Notes: generated from the letters alone by a model not told the origin. Shown: positions 49,721 through 59,389, numbered from the stretch's first letter. The stretch is DNA of 64,000 bases from CAJPPJ01 sp963536495 (GCA_963536495.1 CAUTAF010000004.1:1-64000); one strand, 5' to 3'. Translations and numbers: made by a program.

Positions 49721-52522
49721 TTAAAACTCAATTTCTTTATCAGTATTTACTTTTTCTTTTTCAGGAACTTCTTTCTTTATTTTAGGTTCTTTAATTTCAG
49801 TTTTTGTAAACTTATCAAATTCAGATTTAGAAAAACTTTCGTAGTTTCTCTTAGTATTAAACTCATCATAAATATTCTCACTATTTTTACTTAAAGAATT
49901 AAAATAGCTATTAACATTTCTATCTATCAAGAATTTCTTTTCATCACTAATAACTAAAAGATTATCTAATTCTTTTGAACTTAAATCTACCTTTTTTTCT
50001 GAAAGAATTATAGGAATAGCATTTTTTAAAAATTTATTTTGTAAAGTCAATGTTTCAGGCATTTTATCGTAATATTCATCTTTAATTTCTTCAATAGCGT
50101 CCTTTTTCCTTTCTAAAATATATCCTGACATTTCTTTAGTGTGATTTACTTCCTTGACTTTGTCATTCTTATGAAAATCATCTTGTAACATATCTGTCAT
50201 CTCAAATTTTTCAATTATTTCTTCTTTTATATTTTGTTTTACTGCATTTAGAAATTGATTTATATTATCCTTATATTCGTCTTCATTACCACTATATAGT
50301 TCCACTATTTTACCATTTTCATTTAGAGTAAGTCCTAGTTCATCAGCGTTTTTTTCAACAAAACTTTCCTTATCTTTTAAGTTTCCTATTCTGTTATTGA
50401 AATAAGTTTCTATGCTCTCACCAATATGATGACTATAACTTACTTCATTTTTCGTTTGCTTTTTCCCTACTTCAAAAACTGACATCATTACTATATCAGC
50501 TTTCGCCTCACTAAAAGTTTCTTTTTCTATATTTTCATTGATTTTTTCCATAATGTTTTTGTTTTCTTCTTTTAAAAAATCTATTTTTTTCTTTTCTTCT
50601 GATACAAAAATATTATTATCAACAATATTTTCTGAAAAATCTTTATTAGTTAAAATGTAAGACATTTTTCTTATTGCCTCTAAACTGTAAACATCACCTT
50701 TTTTGAAATTTCTATCATTTTCTATCGTTAAGTGATGTGTACAATCTCCTACTTCTTTATTACTAAATTCAAATTTGAAATTTTTATCTAATTCTGTTTC
50801 TAAATTGCTAAAATCTATATTTTTTAATTTTTTCAAATCTTTTTTTCTGATAAGTAAAAGCAAATTAGGGTCTTTATTAGTATCTTTAAAATATTTTTCC
50901 TCTTTTTCATTTATGTTTTTATCTAAAAAATCAACAATCTTATCTTTAAAATCATCTAAAGAATTTGAATTTATTTCTTTTTTATCCTTAGTTTTATTAT
51001 TTTGAAAACTTAAATTATAATATTGTTTTCCATCTTTTTGAGTAATACTTACATTATAAGTTGTATTCAAATCAATATTGATATTTTTTGTTAAATTAGC
51101 AAGAGCATTAAAAAACTTATCAGCTTTTTCTAATTTCTTTTCATTTATTTCAAAACTATCCTTATAAAAATCATTTTTTTCTAAATAATTGAAGATTTCT
51201 TTTTCAATATTTTCTTCATTCTTAGTCTTTTTAAGAATATTTAATATTTCTTTTTTAATTGTATCTTTATCTTCAGCTTTTAATGAATGAACTTTTATAT
51301 CTGTATTTTTTTCTTCTTCAGTTATATCTCTAGTACCAATTCCACTAGGAACATACCCTTTAAGTCTTATATTTACTTTGTCTTTTACTTTATAATTTTC
51401 TAAAATTTCAACTTTCTTTTCCTTTGTTTCTCTATTTTCTTTTTCTACAATAGAAAATAAGTCTAAAGTGAAATCATCATCTAAACTACTATAAACAGAA
51501 CGCTTGAATTGAGAAAAACTCTTACCAAAATTCTTTGCAAATTTTTCTGCTATTTTTTGATTAACTTCTTTTTTGGCATTAGTCAAATCATTAGTTAAAT
51601 TACTTTTTTCATTTGTAAAATCACTACCTTTTTCATTAAATTTTTTTTCGTTCATATCAAATGATAACTTACCATTTTTATCTATTTCATAAGGTGAAAC
51701 AAATTCAATTTGTTTTCCGTCTTCTTGATTTACAGTTTTATCCATAACATCTTCTAATTTATCATATAATTCATCAAATAGATTTTCGTCAATCTTATTA
51801 GAACTAATAAATTTAAAAAAATCATCAGCTAATAAAGGATTTACTTCAAAAAATTCAATTAGTTTTTCTTTTTCTTCTTTTTTATCTTCTCTATCAGTTT
51901 TATAATCAAGATTATAAACACTTGTAACAAAAGTATCATAAAATTCATTTGAAACATCTTTCATTAACTTATCTCTGAATTGATAGTAGTCATCTTCTCT
52001 TCCAAATTCATTATCAACATCATCAATTCTGAAGTCTTTTACATCTTTAAAATGTTCAACATTTTCTTCTACTTTTTTTAAAAGCATAGGTAAAAGTTTC
52101 TTTCTACCTAAACTTTCAAAATAATCTTGTTTACATTCATTAATTGTGTTCTCTTCACTATAAGCAAATGCTCTTTCAAATAAAGGCTCAACATCATTTT
52201 TAAAATCTATTATTTCATTTGATGAATTTTTCACAAATTTTACCATATCTTTATATGATAACTTTTCAAGTTCTTCATCTCTAGTTTTAAAGACATCTTT
52301 ATTCTCTAAAATAAATTCTTTTAATTCGTTTTTGTTGTAATTTGTTTCAGCTAAAACTTGCTCTACAAAAATATCTTTAGCCAATTTTTCTCCTAATACA
52401 TAAAAATCATTTTCTTTTTCATTATAATCATTATATTTTTTTTCTTTAGTTTCTGTTGCTCCAACTACGAAAGCACTATTTATAGCTGTTTTCTTTATTT
52501 TTTCTAACATTTTTTGTTCCAT
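49721..52522 (-). CDS. Large charged paralogue 9 of the Phe-tail family, with N-terminal extension
   Basis: 933 residues, ends NTDKEIEF. The first 360 residues are an extra helical region (KKTAINSAFVVGATETKEKK at the start) not found in the shorter paralogues. Then come the shared modules: NVSITQKDGKQYYNLSFQNN near 500, FKFEFSNKEVGDCTHHLTIE near 590, KDKESFVEKNADELGLTL near 715. AAGGAGTAGGA site. Together with 47940 it forms a pair of recent duplicates in the C-terminal half. No catalytic motif seen. Confidence 0.6.
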   Translation of the reverse strand: MEQKMLEKIKKTAINSAFVVGATETKEKKYNDYNEKENDFYVLGEKLAKDIFVEQVLAETNYNKNELKEFILENKDVFKTRDEELEKLSYKDMVKFVKNSSNEIIDFKNDVEPLFERAFAYSEENTINECKQDYFESLGRKKLLPMLLKKVEENVEHFKDVKDFRIDDVDNEFGREDDYYQFRDKLMKDVSNEFYDTFVTSVYNLDYKTDREDKKEEKEKLIEFFEVNPLLADDFFKFISSNKIDENLFDELYDKLEDVMDKTVNQEDGKQIEFVSPYEIDKNGKLSFDMNEKKFNEKGSDFTNEKSNLTNDLTNAKKEVNQKIAEKFAKNFGKSFSQFKRSVYSSLDDDFTLDLFSIVEKENRETKEKKVEILENYKVKDKVNIRLKGYVPSGIGTRDITEEEKNTDIKVHSLKAEDKDTIKKEILNILKKTKNEENIEKEIFNYLEKNDFYKDSFEINEKKLEKADKFFNALANLTKNINIDLNTTYNVSITQKDGKQYYNLSFQNNKTKDKKEINSNSLDDFKDKIVDFLDKNINEKEEKYFKDTNKDPNLLLLIRKKDLKKLKNIDFSNLETELDKNFKFEFSNKEVGDCTHHLTIENDRNFKKGDVYSLEAIRKMSYILTNKDFSENIVDNNIFVSEEKKKIDFLKEENKNIMEKINENIEKETFSEAKADIVMMSVFEVGKKQTKNEVSYSHHIGESIETYFNNRIGNLKDKESFVEKNADELGLTLNENGKIVELYSGNEDEYKDNINQFLNAVKQNIKEEIIEKFEMTDMLQDDFHKNDKVKEVNHTKEMSGYILERKKDAIEEIKDEYYDKMPETLTLQNKFLKNAIPIILSEKKVDLSSKELDNLLVISDEKKFLIDRNVNSYFNSLSKNSENIYDEFNTKRNYESFSKSEFDKFTKTEIKEPKIKKEVPEKEKVNTDKEIEF

Positions 52523-52661
52523 TTCCTACTCCTTTCTATTTTTTTAAAATAACATTAAAGAGGTTGTAAAAACCTCTTTAACTTTGTTATTTTCTTTTAT
52601 TAAATCTTAAAAATTGTTTCTAAAAAATCATCTCTAAAAATCTATTTCTAAAAGTCTATTT

Positions 52662-55394
52662 CTAAAAGTCTATTTCTCTATCTTTTTTAACTTCTTTAAC
52701 TTCTTTTTCTTTTTCTTCAATATATTCTTTTTTAGATTTAATAGGTTTTTCTTTAACTTCTTTTACTTCGTTTCTAGTTAAAGCATATTTTTCTATTTCA
52801 TCATATTGTTCTTTTAACTCTTCATCATAATCTTTTTCTGAAAAATCAATATTTTTATAAGTTTCTTCTTCAAAAACTTTATCAACTATTTTATCAAATT
52901 GTTCTTTTGGATATATGCTTTCAGCTAAGTTAGAATTTTCTAAATTGTATTTATAACTTTTGAATAATTCTTTTTTTATACTTTCTTCTTCTTTTCCTGT
53001 TTCAAAAGAAATTGCTGTAATAAATTTAGCATTAACTATATCAGTAACAAGTTGATTTTGTAAATCTATTGTATCAGTTTTTTCTTGTAAATAGTTATTG
53101 TATAAATTTTTATTTATAACTTCTTCACTCATAAAACTTTTATCTTTCAACATATCTTTTGTTTCATAATAATCACTATGTATTCTGTTTAAAATCATTT
53201 CTTTATTTACTTCTAAGACTTCTTTAGCTGTTTCACTTTTTTCTTTATCATCTAACATCATTTCATTATAATAATTTAATGGAATTTTAAAAGTTTCGGC
53301 ATTATTTATTAAAAAACTATTTCTTATATCTTCTGAGTTTTCATATACTTCTGTTCTAAGAGAATATACATTGTCAAGATTAGAAGAAACAAAATCTAAA
53401 ATAGTTTTATCTTCTTTTTCACTCTTTTCAAAATCTTTTAAAGCATTTGCTACTGTATGAAATCTAATATCATCATTCATTTCATTAAGAGTTTCTTTTT
53501 TGAAATTTTCAATTATTTCTTTTTCTTTATCTTTTATTTTAGAAAAAGAAATTGCTATTTCTTTTTCATTTACGACATTTCCAATTCCTTTTTCAAACAT
53601 TACAGAAAAGTCTTTATCAACTACTGAGAGCATTAAATTAAGACTTGGATTTTCTTTCGATTGTGAAACCTTATAAGATTTTTCATTATTTTTATGCTTT
53701 ATATTATATATTCCATTCCCATCTTCACTTTTAAATTCAAACTTTAATTTTTCAGCTTTTTTCATATCAATATCAAATAAAATTTCAGGATTAAAATTTT
53801 CTTCAAATTTTTTAATTTTATCTAATCTTTCTTGATTAGTTCCTAATTGATTATGTTTTTTAAATTCGTGTAACAAATCATCAACAAATTCTCTTTTAAA
53901 AACATCATCTGCATAAGCAAATTTAGACTTACTATTTTCATTTTTTACAACAATTTCAGGAAAACGAGTTCCAAACTCATTATCATAAAAAAATGTTATT
54001 TTATTATTTTTATTTGATTTTCCATAATCAAAAGAAAAATCTTGCAAAATATCATCTATCGAATTTATAGCATTTTTAAACTTTTCAGCTTTTTCTATTT
54101 TTTTATCATCTATTACTATCTCACTTTGATTTTCTTTGATTTTTGTTGCAATACTATCAATTTTTTCGTCCAAACTTTTTTTGTCATCAGATTTATTTAA
54201 TTCATTTAAGAAGAAATCAGCTAATTCGCTTTTTTTGTCATCAGGAATAACACTAATTTTTAAATCACTATCTAAAACTTTTTGATATTTTTCTCTATCA
54301 CTTTTATCAATATCATTTAAAGAAATTGTATTAGTTTTTAAATCAACTATAAAATTCATTTCATTTTTAGATACTGTTTGAAATTCAGTTTCATTATTTT
54401 TCTTATCATTTAATTGAACAAGGTATAAATTATCAATTTCTTCCATAATTAAATCTTTTCTAGTATAATTTTCCTTATTTGCCAAATTATTAAAACCTCT
54501 TGCTAAATTATCAGCAAATTCGTCTTTTGCTTTAGTTTCTTTTATTTTATTTTGGTTTTCTTTTTCAATATTTTTCTCAAAATTTTCTTTTTCCAATAAA
54601 TTATTGAAGTCTTTAAATTCTATTTTATTGTCTTTTACAAAAGTATTATTACTTACAGTTTCGCTAATTTTATCCATTAATATATCTAAAATTTCGTCTT
54701 CGTTTTCTTCTAAAAAAGTTAAATACTCATCTTTAAAACTATCTCTTTTTATATTTATATCGTTTTTAGGTAACTTAGTTTCTATTTTTTTATTTAATAA
54801 TTCTTCTCTAAGTTCATCAAAATCATCTAAAGTAATCTCACTTTTCCCATTTGAAACATTTTTCTTTTCATCTATTATTTTTTCTAAATTTTCATTTATC
54901 AAAGGAACAAAATCTTTAGTTGCTACATCTATAAAAAAGTCTGTTTTAATTTCTTCCATTTTATCTTTTAAATGTGGAGCAAAAGCAATATTTATTTGGT
55001 TATCCATTATCTCAAAACCAATATACTCTTCAGTTTTATTTTTAAAATCTTTCTTTAAATCTAATTTTGAAAGTTTATTAACAAAAAAACCTTTTACTTC
55101 ATCATTAGATAAATCTTCGTTTTTTAATTCAAAAATATCTTCTTCATCAATATTAAAATCTGTTGCATTTTCAATTAAAAAATCTTTTAATTTATTTGAG
55201 TTATAGTCAACTTCTTTTAAAATATCATCTTTTAACAAATAAAATGTATTGTCAGCACCATTTAATCTAATTGTTTTAACTACATCTAACAATTCTTCCC
55301 TTTTGGGTTCAAAAGGAAAAGGTTCTAAATTATTCATTTCTAACATAATGCTTTTTTCTATCGCTCTTTTTTTCATTTTCTCAAAGTTTCCCAT
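52662..55394 (-). CDS. Large charged paralogue 10 of the Phe-tail family, with N-terminal extension
   Basis: 910 residues, ends VKKDREIDF. N-terminal 330 residues resemble the extension of the 49721 protein (NYNKNELKEFILENKDVF there, DYNSNKLKDFLIENATDF here). Modules: KITFFYDNEFGTRFPEIVVK near 465, LKFEFKSEDGNGIYNIKHK near 550 and RNSFLINNAETFKIPL near 700. AGGAGG site before ATG 55394; first gene of the unit, preceded by a diverged palindrome at 55485. A triple imperfect repeat of TCTATTTCTAAAA just behind its stop (52630-52675) encodes part of the tail and UTR. Confidence 0.6.
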   Translation of the reverse strand: MGNFEKMKKRAIEKSIMLEMNNLEPFPFEPKREELLDVVKTIRLNGADNTFYLLKDDILKEVDYNSNKLKDFLIENATDFNIDEEDIFELKNEDLSNDEVKGFFVNKLSKLDLKKDFKNKTEEYIGFEIMDNQINIAFAPHLKDKMEEIKTDFFIDVATKDFVPLINENLEKIIDEKKNVSNGKSEITLDDFDELREELLNKKIETKLPKNDINIKRDSFKDEYLTFLEENEDEILDILMDKISETVSNNTFVKDNKIEFKDFNNLLEKENFEKNIEKENQNKIKETKAKDEFADNLARGFNNLANKENYTRKDLIMEEIDNLYLVQLNDKKNNETEFQTVSKNEMNFIVDLKTNTISLNDIDKSDREKYQKVLDSDLKISVIPDDKKSELADFFLNELNKSDDKKSLDEKIDSIATKIKENQSEIVIDDKKIEKAEKFKNAINSIDDILQDFSFDYGKSNKNNKITFFYDNEFGTRFPEIVVKNENSKSKFAYADDVFKREFVDDLLHEFKKHNQLGTNQERLDKIKKFEENFNPEILFDIDMKKAEKLKFEFKSEDGNGIYNIKHKNNEKSYKVSQSKENPSLNLMLSVVDKDFSVMFEKGIGNVVNEKEIAISFSKIKDKEKEIIENFKKETLNEMNDDIRFHTVANALKDFEKSEKEDKTILDFVSSNLDNVYSLRTEVYENSEDIRNSFLINNAETFKIPLNYYNEMMLDDKEKSETAKEVLEVNKEMILNRIHSDYYETKDMLKDKSFMSEEVINKNLYNNYLQEKTDTIDLQNQLVTDIVNAKFITAISFETGKEEESIKKELFKSYKYNLENSNLAESIYPKEQFDKIVDKVFEEETYKNIDFSEKDYDEELKEQYDEIEKYALTRNEVKEVKEKPIKSKKEYIEEKEKEVKEVKKDREIDF

Positions 55395-55484
55395 TTTTTC
55401 CTCCTATTTGATTTTAATTTGTTTTAATTTTTAAATTTTATTTCTTAATCTATATTATACAGTAAATTCAAATAAGAAATAACT

Positions 55485-55505
55485 TTTTTAAGAAAATATT
55501 AAAAT
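55485..55505. promoter_or_regulatory. 21-bp palindromic operator, diverged copy 4
   Basis: TTTTTAAG-AAAAT-ATTAAAAT, followed by AATTTTA. Two arm differences from the consensus. An ATTATA (TATAAT on complement) at about 55454 could be the -10 for the 55394 gene. Confidence 0.4.
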
Positions 55506-55572
55506 AATTTTAAAAAAATTATAAAAAAGATTTCCCATATAAAAACTATTAATACAGAAAATCTTTAAAAAA

Positions 55573-56052
55573 TTACAAACTATTATTTATTTCTTCTTCT
55601 TTTTTCTTGAAATCATCTATTAGCATTTTAACAAAATTATTTAATTTAGCAAATTTCCCTTTAAAAACTTTCTTTAATAATGGCACAATCTCTTCATATC
55701 TTTCAAACCCTTTATTATAAGCATTTGAAATTTCTAAACTCAACATTTTTGCTAATTCTTTATCAGTTTCATCATCTTCAATGCAATATTGCCAATGAAA
55801 AATTACATCATCAGTTTTCGTTTGCTTTATATCAACACATATTATAGTTCTTTTAACTGTTTCTTTTTTACTTACATAATTAAACTCATATAGAGTTATA
55901 TCTGAAAAAACTTTGTAATTGGCTATCTTGTTACAAAACTCTTTTGATTTTTTAAAATCATTATTGATATAAGTTTTAAAAACATCATTTAAAGCTGTAA
56001 GGAAAGTCATAAATATTTCATTTTTATATTTTCTTTTAGTTATATTATCCAT
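55573..56052 (-). CDS. Hypothetical protein, 159 residues
   Basis: ATG 56052 behind AAAGGGG (TTG 56058 is in frame). Helical soluble protein, MDNITKRKYKNEIFMTFLTA at the start and KKVFKGKFAKLNNFVKML near the end; no known family. Last of a six-gene string starting at 59321. Gap of 18 bp to the upstream gene. Confidence 0.55.
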   Translation of the reverse strand: MDNITKRKYKNEIFMTFLTALNDVFKTYINNDFKKSKEFCNKIANYKVFSDITLYEFNYVSKKETVKRTIICVDIKQTKTDDVIFHWQYCIEDDETDKELAKMLSLEISNAYNKGFERYEEIVPLLKKVFKGKFAKLNNFVKMLIDDFKKKEEEINNSL

Positions 56053-56070
56053 AAGCAATCCCCTTTAATT

Positions 56071-56493
56071 TTAGTAAAAAGAGCATAAAAATACCCTTGT
56101 AAAAAATTTTTTTAGATTATTTTCTTTATAGAACATATCTACAAAAAACTCATAAGCAAAATTTGAACCATCATTTTTATAAGCAATTTTCATATTATTT
56201 TCTTTATAATCTATATTTTCTTTTTGATTTTGTTTTAATATCTCCATAACTTTATTAAATTCATTCTCATTCACAACAATGTCATAACAAAATGAACTAA
56301 AATCTTTTTGCAATTTTATTAGTTGTGTTATTTTAATTACTTTTTCTCTTGGAGAATAAATTACCTCAACTGTTTCATCTTTATTTTTAATTTTCTTAAC
56401 TATGATAACTAAATTTTTAAGAAATTCTTTTAATTTAGTTTTATCTGTATTATAAAGATAGAGTAATTTTTCAAATAATTCTTTCTTATCCAT
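56071..56493 (-). CDS. Hypothetical protein, 140 residues
   Basis: ATG 56493, GGAG site. Helical N-terminus (KKELFEKLLYLYNTDKTKLK), beta-rich middle (VEVIYSPREKVIKITQLIKL) and a hydrophobic aromatic C-terminus (FFTRVFLCSFY). No family recognised. Part of the 59321-55573 string. Confidence 0.5.
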   Translation of the reverse strand: MDKKELFEKLLYLYNTDKTKLKEFLKNLVIIVKKIKNKDETVEVIYSPREKVIKITQLIKLQKDFSSFCYDIVVNENEFNKVMEILKQNQKENIDYKENNMKIAYKNDGSNFAYEFFVDMFYKENNLKKFFTRVFLCSFY

Positions 56494-56514
56494 TTTTTTC
56501 TCCTTTATAATATT

Positions 56515-57189
56515 TTAGTTATAATATCTAATAGATATTTTTAATCTATAATCAGAATTAAATTCTCTATTACTTCCCATCTTTCTATAATCGCCACCAG
56601 TAGCAACAACTAAAGTAGATTTTATTCTTTTCTTTAAGACATTTCTTAATTCTTCTAGTTTATCATTAGGAACATAACCTACCATTCCTATACCAAACTT
56701 TTCAATCCATACAGCTGTTACTTTTTCGCCAATTTCATTTTGAGTATCAATATACTTAACCTTTTCTTCAAATTGGATACCTTGAGGAATTTTTTGAACT
56801 GTCGGTTTATATTTAGATTGTTTTAAAGCCTCTTTTCTAAAATAATCTATAAAATCTTCCCTTGTAACCAATCCTTTATAAAGAACAGGAATATATCTTT
56901 TTTTAATTTTATCATTTATATAATCTCTAATTCTTGATTGAACTTGTGGTGTATCAGTTCCTGTAACTTCCATTAAAAATTCTCTTGTATCTTTAAATTC
57001 ACTTTCATCAACTTGTGGCATAACTCTTGTGTCTTTTTTATGTACTAAATAACATACACCATATATGATAAGTGCAAAGAATAACAAAATACTTCCTATT
57101 ATTTTATGTAAAGAATATCCTATGAACACTATTACAGCAAGTGTTATCCCTATTTTTTTTAAGTTTTCTTTTTTAGCAAGTCTTCTCAT
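56515..57189 (-). CDS. Membrane-anchored protein with HIRAN-like C-terminal domain
   Basis: 224 residues from ATG 57189 (AAGGTGATG site; the TTG at 57207 precedes it). Two adjacent membrane segments at about residues 14-50 (IGITLAVIVFIGYSLHKIIG, ILLFFALIIYGVCYLV). The cytoplasmic part contains VQSRIRDYINDKIKKRYIPV and a C-terminal segment IGMVGYVPNDKLEELRNVLK, matching the V-G-Y-V-P-x-x-x-A-x-x-L core of HIRAN domains, which bind DNA ends or damaged DNA. The neighbour at 57382 has the same arrangement, so they are paralogues. Confidence 0.55.
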   Translation of the reverse strand: MRRLAKKENLKKIGITLAVIVFIGYSLHKIIGSILLFFALIIYGVCYLVHKKDTRVMPQVDESEFKDTREFLMEVTGTDTPQVQSRIRDYINDKIKKRYIPVLYKGLVTREDFIDYFRKEALKQSKYKPTVQKIPQGIQFEEKVKYIDTQNEIGEKVTAVWIEKFGIGMVGYVPNDKLEELRNVLKKRIKSTLVVATGGDYRKMGSNREFNSDYRLKISIRYYN

Positions 57190-57226
57190 TATCATCACCT
57201 TTTTCAATGTTTTTTCTTTTGATTTT

Positions 57227-57385
57227 TTACTTTTTATTTATGGTTTTTTCATAAATTTCTTTATCTGTTTTTTCTTCAGTAGGTTCTTCAGTTTTCTTTA
57301 AATAAATTAATCCTATTACTATTCCTAGTATGATAAAACTTATTATCACGCATATCACTATTATAATTATTGTTATTATATTCAA
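57227..57385 (-). CDS. Small single-span membrane protein
   Basis: 52 residues from TTG 57385. The TTG overlaps the TGA stop of the upstream gene (TTGA) and follows AAGGGGAAG by six bases, a classic translational-coupling arrangement. One long membrane segment (IITIIIIVICVIISFIILGI) and a charged tail EEPTEEKTDKEIYEKT. Sits between the two HIRAN-like membrane proteins and is probably part of the same membrane complex. Confidence 0.6.
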   Translation of the reverse strand: MNIITIIIIVICVIISFIILGIVIGLIYLKKTEEPTEEKTDKEIYEKTINKK

Positions 57386-58488
57386 GCTAATCTTCCCCTT
57401 TTATATTTCACTAACATTTTGATTTTATATTTTTCAACAAATTCGTTTACAACTATCGAATAAAAAATTTTATATTTACCACCTGATACAGTAGCAATAA
57501 TTTCTTTAATTTCATTATTATCTATTATATCAGCTAATTCTTTATTACTTTTTTTAGAAACATATCCTACTGTTCCTATACCATTTATTTTAACTTTTAT
57601 AGCTTTGTTATCATATATATTTTCTTTTTCTTTTATAAATTCTATATCAGTGTTATAAGCTAATCTTATATTATATGTAGGTGTTTCGTAAATTTTTTTA
57701 TTTAATAATTTTTCTTTTTTTATTTGTACATCAGTTAAACCTGAGTATAATTTATTTGCAAATCTATAAACAGAATAATAATAAATGTTATCTTGAATAT
57801 CTTCTAAAAAACTACCAGTTATATTAAAGTTAAATCCAATCAAATCATCTTCAACAATTTTATTTTTAACTTTTGGTTTTATTTTTTGTATTTCTAACAA
57901 TTCATTTTTTCCTTTTGAATTTTCTATTTCTTTTTGTATTTCTTCTTCAGTAATAACAACAACATCTTTTTTTAGTGCATTTCTATTTTCTTTTAATTTT
58001 TTTAAATTCTCTTTTGTTTTTTCTTTGTCCAAACATTCAATTATTTCTTCTTCTTCAGTTTTTTCTTTTATTTCTTCTTTAATATCTTTATTTTCTATTT
58101 TCACACGATTATTGATTTTTTTATTTTGTTCAATTCTTTGTTTAATTCTTTCTTCAGTTTTCGGTTCAATTTTCGGTTTTAATTTTTTTTCATTTTTTTT
58201 AACTTCAGTTATTTCATTTTCGTTTTTTTCTTCAACTTTTTTTATAATATTAGTATCAACATCTTTTTGTGTTTTTTCTATTGTTTCTTTACTTCTAAAA
58301 AAAGCATTGTTTATTTCAGTTTTAAAACCTCTATTATAGGTATAGTAATTATTGGTTGAAATTTTATTTGTTTCTTTAGAATTTGTTTTCTCTTTCTCTT
58401 TTTCTTCAAGATGAAAAAGAAATTCTAAAAATGTTAGTAACATTGCCAATGCAAGTGCAACAACTGAAAATAAAATTAAAAATTCCAT
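57382..58488 (-). CDS. Membrane-anchored protein with HIRAN-like C-terminal domain and charged linker
   Basis: 368 residues. N-terminal anchor FLILFSVVALALAMLLTFLE, then a Lys/Glu-rich linker of about 170 residues, then a globular C-terminus in which NIYDNKAIKVKINGIGTVGY and VSKKSNKELADIIDN fit the HIRAN pattern (E-N-x-Y-D-x-x-A-I-x-V, V-G-Y-V, E-L-A-x-x-I-D). HIRAN modules usually accompany helicases or nucleases; here they are tethered to the membrane, which is unusual. GGAGTG site before ATG 58488. Translationally coupled to the 57385 gene. Confidence 0.6.
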   Translation of the reverse strand: MEFLILFSVVALALAMLLTFLEFLFHLEEKEKEKTNSKETNKISTNNYYTYNRGFKTEINNAFFRSKETIEKTQKDVDTNIIKKVEEKNENEITEVKKNEKKLKPKIEPKTEERIKQRIEQNKKINNRVKIENKDIKEEIKEKTEEEEIIECLDKEKTKENLKKLKENRNALKKDVVVITEEEIQKEIENSKGKNELLEIQKIKPKVKNKIVEDDLIGFNFNITGSFLEDIQDNIYYYSVYRFANKLYSGLTDVQIKKEKLLNKKIYETPTYNIRLAYNTDIEFIKEKENIYDNKAIKVKINGIGTVGYVSKKSNKELADIIDNNEIKEIIATVSGGKYKIFYSIVVNEFVEKYKIKMLVKYKRGRLA

Positions 58489-58505
58489 ACTAACACTCCT
58501 TATTT

Positions 58506-59321
58506 CTAAAAAAATCTTTCTATGCCTATGCTTTCGCCTTTGAAAGAATTTTGGATTAAATCAATTAATTCTTTTCTTTCTTCATCAGTTATAATTATAT
58601 TAGTTCCATTTATATGTTCGTCTACCCTAGCTTTAATTTCCATAAATTTTTCAATATGAGGTAGTAAATAGTCTTCATAAATTGAATAAACTTTTTTTAT
58701 TGCTAAGGCTCTATCTAAAGTTTTATTTAATTCTTCAATTCTTTGTTCAGAACAATTAATCATCTTTTCGATAAAATTAATTCTTCCTAGATTATCTTTC
58801 TTATAACCTTTTTTGTTAGTTTCTTTTTCTAAATTTTGTTTTTCTTCTTTTAAAGTATTTTCTTCTTTTTCTAAAAGTGTTTCGATTTTTTGTGGATTAA
58901 TATTGTATAAGTTTCTTTTATCTTCTTTCATAAAATCATAAACTTTAATTTCTATGTTAGAAAAACTTTCAAATTTCTTTCCCCAAAAATTTAAAGGTTT
59001 ATTTAACTTAACATATTCTTGAGTAGTAAACAATTTATATTTAGATTTTAAATGGTCTTTTATTCTTTTAACGAAGTAATCATAAGACATATCAAAGTTA
59101 AAATGTTGATTTTTTTCATCTGTAAATGTTCTCATATTTTCCCAATTACTTTTTATAAAATCTTCAATTTCATTTAGGTAAGAACATTCAAATAAAATTG
59201 TGGCTAAATTAAATTTATCATCTAATTTTTTCAAAATAAAACTCATAGTTTTATCAATGTCTTCTTGTTTTTTATTTTGCTCTTTTTTATATCTATAATC
59301 TTCATTATTAAAATAACCCAT
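58506..59321 (-). CDS. Hypothetical coiled-coil protein, 271 residues
   Basis: Start at ATG 59321, behind GAGGAG; the longer frame to 59378 has no ribosome site. Soluble, helical, with a clear coiled coil (EKEENTLKEEKQNLEKETNK near residue 150) and INCSEQRIEELNKTLDRALA after it. Ends SIGIERFF, again double Phe. No family recognised. First gene of the string to 55573, behind an extended -10 (TATAAT, 59361-59366 on the complement). Confidence 0.55.
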   Translation of the reverse strand: MGYFNNEDYRYKKEQNKKQEDIDKTMSFILKKLDDKFNLATILFECSYLNEIEDFIKSNWENMRTFTDEKNQHFNFDMSYDYFVKRIKDHLKSKYKLFTTQEYVKLNKPLNFWGKKFESFSNIEIKVYDFMKEDKRNLYNINPQKIETLLEKEENTLKEEKQNLEKETNKKGYKKDNLGRINFIEKMINCSEQRIEELNKTLDRALAIKKVYSIYEDYLLPHIEKFMEIKARVDEHINGTNIIITDEERKELIDLIQNSFKGESIGIERFF

Positions 59322-59360
59322 TTTATTCTCCTCATTAATTTTCTTAATCTTTATATCTAT

Positions 59361-59389
59361 ATTATACCACAAAAACACAAAAAAGTAAA
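59361..59389 (-). promoter_or_regulatory. Promoter of the 59321-55573 string
   Basis: On the complement: TTTACT (59384-59389), 17 bp, TATAAT (59361-59366) with extended TGG. Confidence 0.55.
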
